Positions 1 to 4,867 of a DNA stretch of 10,074 nucleotides are shown in pieces. The DNA is from Acidimicrobiia bacterium (lineage in GTDB: Bacteria; Actinomycetota; Acidimicrobiia; Spongiisociales; UBA5794): contig JAUVNV010000077.1 in assembly GCA_030599515.1 (NCBI GenBank), forward strand, positions 1 to 10,074, in the 5' to 3' direction. Position 1 is the first letter of the stretch. Each line of letters opens with the position of its first letter. The notes beneath the pieces were generated by a model, which was given only the letters and a program-made list of their open reading frames with translations, had not been told where the DNA came from and did no database searches. Both the position numbers and the translations under genes were made by a program.

Positions 1-2
1 CC

Positions 3-176
3 CCGTATCTGGTGTCGTGGGAGGACTTGTCGGAAGAGATGCGCGAGTACGACCGGATGTTCGTTCGGCAGATCCCAGATCTGCTGGCGCAGCAGGGATG
101 CGGAATCCTGCGGCGGAGGCGACGACCGAAGGGAGCGGGGGAGCTTCCTCTTCCAAACCGAGATCCAGACGAGTAG
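3..176 (+). CDS. RyR-like domain protein, C-terminal end (5' end outside the window)
   Basis: An open frame enters from the left edge and gives 57 residues ending at the TAG at 174-176. The first part (PYLVSWEDLSEEMREYDR, then MFVRQIPDLLAQQG) resembles the end of bacterial RyR (ryanodine-receptor-like) domains, which typically have a 'W-x-x-L-x-E-E-x-x-x-x-D-R' stretch followed by 'I-P-x-L-L-x-x-x-G'. The function of bacterial RyR domains is poorly known; some are fused to ion-transport or NAD-binding modules. After about residue 40 the sequence becomes Arg-rich and low in complexity (ILRRRRRPKGAGELPL), so the last 15-20 residues may not be original. This tail overlaps in another frame with the beginning of the MscS remnant, so a deletion or rearrangement junction probably lies at about 115-160. 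No start codon can be assigned. The family call is moderately sure; the exact role is unknown. Confidence 0.5.
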   Translation, partial: PYLVSWEDLSEEMREYDRMFVRQIPDLLAQQGCGILRRRRRPKGAGELPLPNRDPDE

Positions 177-201
177 CTCCAATCGCTCGTGGTCGTGGGC
201 G

Positions 202-570
202 ATGGGGGATCGCCGCACGGTCTCCATCCCAGATGCGACCGTGCTCGATTCCGTCGTGTTCAACCACACAGACAACGACCAACGACGATCAGACGCGGCA
301 TTCTCGGTCGCCTACGGTGAGGACATCGGCCGAGCAGAAGACATCACCGCTGAGGCCGTTGCCGCACTCGACGCGGCCCACAGCGAACCGGCACCAGTGG
401 TGTTCATCGACGCACTCGGCGATGACGGTGTCGATCTCAAGATGCGCTTCTACCACGATGACGTCGACCGCATCCGGGCCCGCGGCCGCGTCGCCGAAGC
501 CATCATCACAACCCCGCACGAAGCAGGAGTCGACGCGCCGATCCCCGAGTTCCCGGTCCAACACCCCTAG
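202..570 (+). pseudogene. MscS-family mechanosensitive channel, N-terminally truncated (cytoplasmic domain only)
   Basis: The 122 residues match the soluble cytoplasmic part of small-conductance mechanosensitive channels. A beta-domain core motif (VSIPDATVLDSVVFNHTDND) is followed by RRSDAAFSVAYGEDI and then the alpha/beta domain, with VVFIDALGDDGVDLKMRFY and a final AGVDAPIPEFPVQ. Intact MscS proteins are roughly 280 residues or longer and have three membrane helices before this point, including the pore helix. None is present, and the upstream DNA already codes for an unrelated RyR-like tail. The frame is open far upstream, and a short stretch around 160-180 (EIQTSS) may be a further scrap of MscS. 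The ATG at 202 has no convincing ribosome-binding site and is only the first methionine in the conserved part. I infer a decayed gene left by a deletion. A free-standing soluble fragment cannot be excluded, because the remaining part is uninterrupted to its natural end. Confidence 0.72.
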
Positions 571-705
571 CAACCCCGCCCATATTGGAGCACCTATGCG
601 CTCTGGTCTCAGAGCGTCGATCTGGCACTCGCCGATGGATCGGCTCTGACACTTCTGCGCCACGGTATTGATCGAAATCGCAACCGCCCCTCCATCGTGC
701 CTGCG
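571..705. other. Short spacer between convergent genes, with a small hairpin
   Basis: This 135-base gap lies between the end of the MscS remnant (+) and the end of the protease gene (-). It contains a 6-base-pair inverted repeat at 599-616 (CGCTCT, loop GGTCTC, AGAGCG). No T-run follows on either strand, so it is not a textbook intrinsic terminator, although its position between converging genes would suit one. The same stem sequence occurs again at 2563-2580 on the other side of the protease gene. I see no gene here. Confidence 0.4.
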
Positions 706-2235
706 CTAGCCGAGGGCGCGGTGCAAGAACGCCGCCATCTGACCCCGGGTCACGTATCCGTCAGGACAGAACCGGTCGTTCGCCGGTGGATTGCAGCCCT
801 TCGTCACCCCGGCCGTGCCCAATCGGTCGATGTCGGCTTCGAAGATCGACTCGTCATCATCAACGAACAGATCACCGCCGCCATCATCGGAATACGCCAG
901 AGCTCGAACCAGGAACGCGGCCATCTGCCCACGCGTGACCTTGCCGTCGGGACAGAACCGGTCATTCGTCGGCGGGTTGCAGCCCTTCGTGATCCCTGCC
1001 GCCGCCAACCTCTCAACGTCCGCTTCGAAGATCGAAGCGTCATCGTCCGCAAACGGATCATCAAGGCGGTCCGTCAGGCCGAGCGCGCGGACCAGGAACG
1101 CAGCCATTTGCCCGCGCGTCACCACCCCATCGGGACAGAAGTGGTCATTGGTAGGCGGGTTGCAGCCCTTCGTGATCCCCTCGACGGCCATCCACTCGAT
1201 GTCCGCCTCGAACACTGATGCGTCGTCGTCCGAGAAGACACCTCTCCACGGTCTCGGGGCCGACAGGCCGGTGATCTCGGTGATCCATGGCAGGAACGCA
1301 GTGGTTTGCGTGAAGACGCTTCCGGGTTCACCGTTGTGACAGTCCTCAGGGCCGAAACTCAGGGCTCCAACGTGTCGCCAAAGCTTGTCCGCGTCGTCCC
1401 AGACGATCAGTGGCCCTCCGCTGTCGCCGCTGCAGGTGTTGGCCTCGGGGATCGGGTCGCCCGCAGCGCGGGCACAGAGCATCGTTTCTTCAACATAGTC
1501 GTCGGAACCGAAGATGCCGCCACCGTGAAACCAGTCACACGTTTCGTCATCGAGCACAGTCATAGCCAACTCCTGGAGAACCGAGGGCCGATTCCCAACG
1601 AAGTAACCACCGTCCTCGTACCACCATTGCTCAGAGATTCCCCATCCGACGGCCATGACCCGCTGCGCTGCCTCGCTCGTCGCCCGCGGCAGAGCCAACG
1701 TTTCGATCCCAGATGACTCCGACAGCCTCACGAGCGCGAAGTCGTTCACGGGCAGGGGGACGTCACGACTGATTCCGGGGAGTGGCGGCGGTGGAGGTGC
1801 CGGCGGGTAGTCGGGATGGGTGATGACCTCCGCGACGTCGTGGTGTTCACCTCCGGCGTCGAGCAGGTCCGTACGGCCCACAACCACGTAGAACGTGGTC
1901 CGGCCTTCGACGCAATGGGCGGCAGTCAGGACCCATTGAGGATGAATCAGCGCAGCACCGCAAAAGAAGTAGTGATCCACCAACGACGGTTCAAGCGTCG
2001 AGGCGCGTGTGAGCGCGGCAGCGAACGGATACTCCCCGACGTCCGCACCGCCCCCGCCCACGATGTTCGGAACCGATGGGACACCAGCACCTTCTGGCTC
2101 CGCAGCTTCTGGTGCAATCTCCCTCTCCACAACGTGGGAGTCATCCGCAGCAGTCGACACTTCCGTGTCTGGGCTGGCAGCGAGGGACCCAGCGCTCGCT
2201 ACCAGCAGCAGCCAACAAATCAGGAGGACACGCAT
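706..2235 (-). CDS. Secreted trypsin-like (S1) serine protease with three C-terminal surface repeats
   Basis: This 509-residue preproprotein has a signal peptide (residues 1-20, ending SLAA), a propeptide to about 57, and an S1 protease domain from IVGG (58-61) to about 322. The catalytic triad is His107 in LTAAHC, Asp165 in NDFALVRL and Ser272 in GDSGGP. The position usually equivalent to Asp189 of trypsin is Asn266, so cleavage after Arg/Lys is not assured. Cleavage before Ile58 would give the usual activating N-terminus. Three repeats of about 53 residues start at Phe334, Phe395 and Phe457. Each has an acidic DDD start, GITKGCNPP or a close variant, FCPDG and TRGQMAAFL, plus two cysteines nine residues apart that probably form a disulfide. 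They are S-layer-homology-like and may hold the enzyme at the cell surface. AGAAGGGG-like SD sequence AGAAGGGG lies 5 bases before the ATG. The gene is monocistronic as far as seen. The protease call is firm; the substrate is unknown. Confidence 0.93.
   Translation of the reverse strand: MRVLLICWLLLVASAGSLAASPDTEVSTAADDSHVVEREIAPEAAEPEGAGVPSVPNIVGGGGADVGEYPFAAALTRASTLEPSLVDHYFFCGAALIHPQWVLTAAHCVEGRTTFYVVVGRTDLLDAGGEHHDVAEVITHPDYPPAPPPPPLPGISRDVPLPVNDFALVRLSESSGIETLALPRATSEAAQRVMAVGWGISEQWWYEDGGYFVGNRPSVLQELAMTVLDDETCDWFHGGGIFGSDDYVEETMLCARAAGDPIPEANTCSGDSGGPLIVWDDADKLWRHVGALSFGPEDCHNGEPGSVFTQTTAFLPWITEITGLSAPRPWRGVFSDDDASVFEADIEWMAVEGITKGCNPPTNDHFCPDGVVTRGQMAAFLVRALGLTDRLDDPFADDDASIFEADVERLAAAGITKGCNPPTNDRFCPDGKVTRGQMAAFLVRALAYSDDGGGDLFVDDDESIFEADIDRLGTAGVTKGCNPPANDRFCPDGYVTRGQMAAFLHRALG
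709..1236 (-). repeat. Three tandem coding repeats (CNPP/QMAAFL surface repeat) in the protease C-terminus
   Basis: Repeat units code for residues 334-386, 395-447 and 457-509 of the protease (1236-1078, 1053-895 and 867-709 on the minus strand). They are spaced 61 and 62 residues apart, with variable linkers of 8-9 residues. The shared core is GCNPP, then N-D, then FCPDG and TRGQMAAFL. The last unit has HRALG followed directly by the stop codon. A fourth, degenerate copy is found alone at 9611-9757 on the opposite strand. Residue similarity is read directly; the cell-surface role is inferred from S-layer-homology-like proteins. Confidence 0.85.
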
Positions 2236-2722
2236 CTGAGCCCCTTCTGTGATCTGCCTTCATGTGTAGCAATCGCGACACTAACTGTCCAGGGACTGAT
2301 GACCTCCACGTCGGGTGCAGGAACGCCGTATGCCGCTGTTGCGAGCCTTCTGTCGGTCTCTCCTGAGACGGCCCACCTCGTGGCGCCTTCGGTGTTTCGT
2401 GCCCGCCTCGGTTCGGACCGGCACGGCACCGCTCCACGGAACCAGCCGCATGGTGAACCGAGCCGCACACGCCAACGTGGGGCCAACGCCCACACATGTC
2501 AGGCACAAATGCGCTCCCATTGGGAAGCGACGAGATTGCACCCCGTGCTGGTCCGTTGTTGACGCTCTGTCCCGAGAGCGAGCGTTCCGTCTGTGCGCCC
2601 CCCGATCACAAGGCGCCTTCGAGACCACAGCACTCGATTACGGGTGGTACCCATGGCGACCACGGGCGCGGGAGCCGCAGCCCTCGTGCCTGTGAGAATG
2701 CGATTGTCCCGACGTTGTCGGT
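2236..2722. other. Intergenic region upstream of the protease; no supported gene
   Basis: This 487-base stretch separates the protease start from the end of the small barrel protein; both genes are read leftward. Open frames exist on both strands, but they are rich in Arg, Cys, His and Pro, lack domain signatures and overlap each other, so I do not call a protein. The region contains a glycine-riboswitch-like structure (2348-2441, minus strand) and a 6-base-pair hairpin at 2563-2580 (CGCTCT, loop GTCCCG, AGAGCG). It also has a second CGAAGGCGCC decamer on the minus strand near 2610-2620, matching the one inside the riboswitch-like element. The protease SD (AGAAGGGG on the minus strand, 2248-2241) lies at the left end. 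I found no clear promoter. Confidence 0.5.
2348..2441 (-). ncRNA. Possible glycine-riboswitch-like aptamer (gcvT-type) in the protease leader
   Basis: Read leftward, this stretch has several core elements of a glycine aptamer in the right order. First is a GGAG-containing junction (GGAGCGG, 2435-2429). A hairpin closed by CGTGCC (2425-2420) and GGCACG (2403-2398) follows, then ACACCGAAGG (2395-2386 region), a short hairpin CCAC-gag-GTGG, TCTCAGG (2368-2362) and GACAG (2354-2350). The ends could pair as a P1 helix, TTCCGT (2441-2436) with ACAGAA (2353-2348), with one mismatch. Known glycine aptamers have GGAGAG, CCGAAGG-GCAA and CTCTCAGG. Here the first is GGAGCG and the A-rich part after CCGAAGG-GC is changed. 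It lies about 112 bases before the protease start, where an expression platform could fit, but I see no terminator. The downstream gene is not a usual glycine gene. It could be a relic, a variant RNA or chance. Confidence 0.27.
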
Positions 2723-3001
2723 CTAGTACTGGACGGCTTCGACTTCCTCGAACGTCTCAATCCTCGGTGCACCGGTGACGCCGGCTCGTCCCATGGCATC
2801 CTTCAGGTCGGGGTTGGTGACGAACGCTGTGGCAGCTTCCCTGGAAGGGAAGCCGGCGACGACCGTGATGTTGTTGGGGTCATCCACGCTCCGGTTGATT
2901 CGGTGGAACAGGCCGCCCATGGTCGATGGCGGGATTTCATCGAAGACTGCCTTCCACCTGCCGTAATCCTCGACATCGTGATTGATTGCTACGACCGTCA
3001 T
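2723..3001 (-). CDS. Small dimeric alpha/beta-barrel (ABM-like) protein of unknown function
   Basis: This 92-residue protein opens with a beta strand (MTVVAINHDVEDYGRWKAVF) and has a central LFHRINRSVDDPNNITVVAGF. A helix follows (REAATAFVTNPDLKDAMGRAG) and a final strand ends in EEVEAVQY. This order and length fit the ferredoxin-like dimeric alpha/beta-barrel (ABM/DABB) superfamily, which includes small monooxygenases, stress proteins and many members of unknown role. I see no residues that fix a reaction. A ribosome-binding sequence (AAGGGAG on the mRNA strand, about 7 bases before the ATG) supports the start. It lies 53 bases downstream of the NmrA-like gene on the same strand, so the two are probably co-transcribed from the MarR-facing promoter, with a GC hairpin between them. 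The fold is fairly sure; the function is not known. Confidence 0.85.
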   Translation of the reverse strand: MTVVAINHDVEDYGRWKAVFDEIPPSTMGGLFHRINRSVDDPNNITVVAGFPSREAATAFVTNPDLKDAMGRAGVTGAPRIETFEEVEAVQY

Positions 3002-3025
3002 GTCCGTCTCCCTTGTCTCGGGTGG

Positions 3026-3045
3026 CGCCCGCCGGGTGGCGGGCG
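3026..3045 (-). other. Intercistronic GC hairpin between the NmrA-like and barrel genes
   Basis: A perfect 8-base-pair stem (CGCCCGCC and GGCGGGCG) has a 4-base loop. It lies inside the 53-base gap between the stop of the NmrA-like gene and the ribosome-binding site of the next gene. No T-run follows in the direction of transcription. It could lower read-through, protect the upstream mRNA or mark a processing point. The stem is directly visible; the role is inferred. Confidence 0.5.
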
Positions 3046-3054
3046 AGAATGTGA

Positions 3055-3918
3055 TCAGCTCGCTGCGAAAAGCTCTCCGCTCATGAATTCGTCCAGGCCG
3101 CGGGGCTCGAATCCGTCCAGCTCCTCGGTGATCGGTTCCGGGTCCCCGAGGTAGGTCGTCGACCGGAAGTAGTCGAAGAGTCCGGCGTAGATGTCCTTGT
3201 GGACATCGGAGAGCGGGAATCCCTCGACATACTCGCGGGTCGGAATCTCCGCCTCGTGGTAGTGGACCTCACGGCCGAGCGCTGCGCTGGCGGCCTCGGC
3301 GATCTGCTGTCCCGTGATGCCGCCCGGGATGTGCACGTCGAAGGCACGCCCCGTCGGGCCGCTGCCAAAGAAGGCGACTGCAGCGGTCGCAACATCTCCG
3401 ACATCGGTCGCCGCCCAGACCATGTCCCCCGCCCATGGCATGCTGACGACTCCCTGCTCGAGGTAGTCGCGTGCGCCCCACAGATTCTGGAGGTACCAGG
3501 CGGGCCGCAGGATCGTGTAACCGACGCCCGAATTGACGAGCGCCTGTTCGATACCGGTCTTGTTATCCAGAACTCTCGCTCCGGTGTCGCCAAGGTTCGC
3601 CCCCACGGCCGTATGCATCACGACGTGATCGACCCCATTCTTGACGGCAGCGTCAATCACGTTGTACGACACGGCGGCTTCCATTCCCAGCGGATCGTCT
3701 CCGCTTTCCGGCGGCGTGAGGTAAACGCCATCCACGTCTGCAAGTGCCGCGACCGCCTGGTCGGCGTCGGTGAGGTCGGCAGTGAAGGTCTCCGCACCCT
3801 CGACCACCGCGTCCGGATTCCTTGAGATGGCCCGGACGTTGTAGCCCTGTGCGACGAGCCCCGCAACGACGCGGCTTCCGATCGTCCCTGTTGCTCCTAC
3901 GACTGCAATCGTTCCCAT
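3055..3918 (-). CDS. NmrA-like / atypical SDR NAD(P)-binding protein
   Basis: This 287-residue protein starts with a Rossmann dinucleotide-binding motif, VVGATGTIG (residues 6-14). AISRNP follows at 30-35, where Arg33 suggests NADP preference. LTPPESGDD and MHTAVGANL come next, then the NmrA-type segment around Lys120 to YTILRPAWYLQNLWG (134-148), and the C-terminal substrate-side domain. The Tyr-x-x-x-Lys pair of classical SDR enzymes is not evident, which is usual for NmrA-like and quinone-reductase-related members. These act as redox sensors or NAD(P)H-dependent reductases. The start follows a GAGG sequence about 8 bases upstream. It is the first gene of a leftward pair and diverges from a MarR regulator, with a palindromic operator between them. 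By comparison with similar divergent pairs it is probably repressed by that MarR protein. The family call is firm; the substrate is unknown. Confidence 0.92.
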   Translation of the reverse strand: MGTIAVVGATGTIGSRVVAGLVAQGYNVRAISRNPDAVVEGAETFTADLTDADQAVAALADVDGVYLTPPESGDDPLGMEAAVSYNVIDAAVKNGVDHVVMHTAVGANLGDTGARVLDNKTGIEQALVNSGVGYTILRPAWYLQNLWGARDYLEQGVVSMPWAGDMVWAATDVGDVATAAVAFFGSGPTGRAFDVHIPGGITGQQIAEAASAALGREVHYHEAEIPTREYVEGFPLSDVHKDIYAGLFDYFRSTTYLGDPEPITEELDGFEPRGLDEFMSGELFAAS

Positions 3919-3963
3919 CCCTGTACCTCGCTAGCGTTCGCCCTCGTCGACCGCCGGATCGTG

Positions 3964-3987
3964 ATTCGCTATCATTCGATTGCGAAT
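3964..3987. promoter_or_regulatory. Palindromic operator, probable MarR binding site
   Basis: Two 10-base arms, ATTCGCTATC (3964-3973) and GATTGCGAAT (3978-3987), are reverse complements at 9 of 10 positions and are separated by ATTC. The AT-rich 24-base site stands out in GC-rich DNA. It lies in the gap between the divergent NmrA-like (-) and MarR (+) genes, the usual place and size for a MarR dimer operator. It could overlap promoters for both genes. Binding by the adjacent MarR protein is inferred. Confidence 0.72.
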
Positions 3988-4007
3988 AGTTTGATCACGG
4001 ACAATAC

Positions 4008-4011
4008 GGAG
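4008..4011 (+). promoter_or_regulatory. Ribosome-binding site that decides the MarR start
   Basis: GGAG ends nine bases before the GTG at 4021. A GTG at 3961 is also in frame, but using it would put the operator palindrome inside the coding sequence and has no better site upstream. The GTG at 4021 is therefore preferred. A TTG at 4012 is less likely, because it directly follows GGAG. Confidence 0.55.
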
Positions 4012-4020
4012 TTGAACAGA

Positions 4021-4527
4021 GTGGGAACACAAAGTCAAGGAGAAGTTCAACGGTCGGGTCGCGGCCGGGCCGACGCTTCCACCAATCGACGTCGAGCCTG
4101 GCGGGCGATCATGGTGGCGTACGGCACGATCACTCCGCTACTGGACGGCGAGTTACGAAGCGCCACCGATCTGGACTTGCCGACCTACGACGCGCTCCTG
4201 CACGTGTACGAGGCCGGTGACCCCGGTATTCGCATGACCGACCTCGCCCAGAAGGTCGTCCTGAGCAAGTCTGGGCTTACGACGCTGGTCGATCGCCTCG
4301 AAGAACGCGACCTGATGCAACGCATTCCGGACCTCGAAGACCGCCGCGCCATTCGGATCACCCTGACCGAAAGCGGTGTCGAAGCATTCCGCACCGCCGC
4401 CAACGTTCACATGGCCGGCATCGAGCAGTACTTCACGAAGCAATTGACCGAGGACGAGGCTGAAGTCATCGCAGCGACCCTTGAACGGATCCTTCGCAAC
4501 GTCGGATCGAGGGATGGCGTGTCGTAG
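4021..4527 (+). CDS. MarR-family transcriptional regulator
   Basis: This protein of 168 residues (GTG start) has a typical MarR layout. An N-terminal dimerisation helix (about 22-45, RRRAWRAIMVAYGTITPLLD) is followed by a winged helix-turn-helix at about 68-118 (GIRMTDLAQKVVLSKSGLTTL). The wing follows, with DLEDRRAIRITLTESG (104-119, the conserved D-x-R-x-x-x-I-x-L-T-x-x-G pattern), then C-terminal dimerisation helices. MarR proteins bind palindromes as dimers and usually repress neighbouring genes until a small ligand or oxidation releases them. I see no cysteines in the translated sequence, which argues against thiol-based sensing. It diverges from the NmrA-like/barrel pair and faces the 24-base palindrome, so it probably controls that pair and itself. 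The first 20 residues are Arg/Ser-rich and not conserved-looking; a shorter protein from a later start is possible. The family is sure; the ligand is unknown. Confidence 0.9.
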   Translation: MGTQSQGEVQRSGRGRADASTNRRRAWRAIMVAYGTITPLLDGELRSATDLDLPTYDALLHVYEAGDPGIRMTDLAQKVVLSKSGLTTLVDRLEERDLMQRIPDLEDRRAIRITLTESGVEAFRTAANVHMAGIEQYFTKQLTEDEAEVIAATLERILRNVGSRDGVS

Positions 4528-4853
4528 CGGCACCCCTCTCCCCTCTTCTTCCTGGAAGCGTCGCTAGTCCCCCGTGCCGGTCTGCTACTGACGCCACAGC
4601 GCTAATGCATACCGGCAGAGGGGATAGTCATGCTGCCCGCATCCGTGATGCCATGAGTTCCCCGGCGTGACACACTCCCAGAATCGTGCGCCACGGCGAA
4701 CCTGGAAGCGTATGTTCAGGAGGTGGCGGCGGTGGGACAGGAGGAAGGTCGACGTCATCGAGGCAACCGACGCGATCCGACCGATCCGCGTCATTCGCGT
4801 CTGAGCCACAACCGGCAGTGAGGATGCCAAGTCGGTGCTCCTGTCGCCCTCTC
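4528..4853. other. Intergenic region before the phospholipase-like gene; no supported gene
   Basis: This stretch of about 330 bases lies between the MarR stop and the ribosome-binding site of the large secreted protein. A weak 7-base inverted repeat (TGCCGGT at 4575-4581, ACCGGCA at 4611-4617, 29-base loop) could be part of a terminator but has no T-run. A 30-codon open frame near 4713-4805 is Arg-rich with no signature. The promoter of the large gene should lie here, but I cannot pick out a convincing -35/-10 pair. Confidence 0.45.
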
Positions 4854-4860
4854 GGAGGAG
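4854..4860 (+). promoter_or_regulatory. Strong ribosome-binding site for the phospholipase-like gene
   Basis: GGAGGAG is followed by seven bases and the ATG at 4868, an ideal Shine-Dalgarno arrangement. It fixes the start at 4868 rather than the in-frame ATG at 4835. The shorter protein begins with a proper signal peptide. Confidence 0.85.
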
Positions 4861-4867
4861 ACCGCCC

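Noticed and set aside
17..663. Long open frames on both strands overlapping the MscS remnant
   Set aside because: They are Ser/Thr/Arg/Pro-rich shadows of the frame with clear MscS homology and carry no domain.
697..1339. Two plus-strand frames opposite the protease repeats
   Set aside because: They appear repetitive only because they are antisense to the three coding repeats; the minus-strand protein has the signal peptide, triad and repeats.
1816..2695. Several frames of 90-250 residues across the protease start and its upstream gap
   Set aside because: The composition is Arg/Cys/His-rich, they overlap one another on both strands, and no motif or ribosome-binding site supports them.
3961..4020. 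Upstream GTG start for the MarR gene
   Set aside because: It would place the palindromic operator inside the gene and adds 20 residues unlike the family; the GTG at 4021 has a spaced GGAG.
4575..4617. 7-base inverted repeat downstream of the MarR gene
   Set aside because: The loop is 29 bases, there is no T-run, and the match is short; not strong enough to call a terminator.
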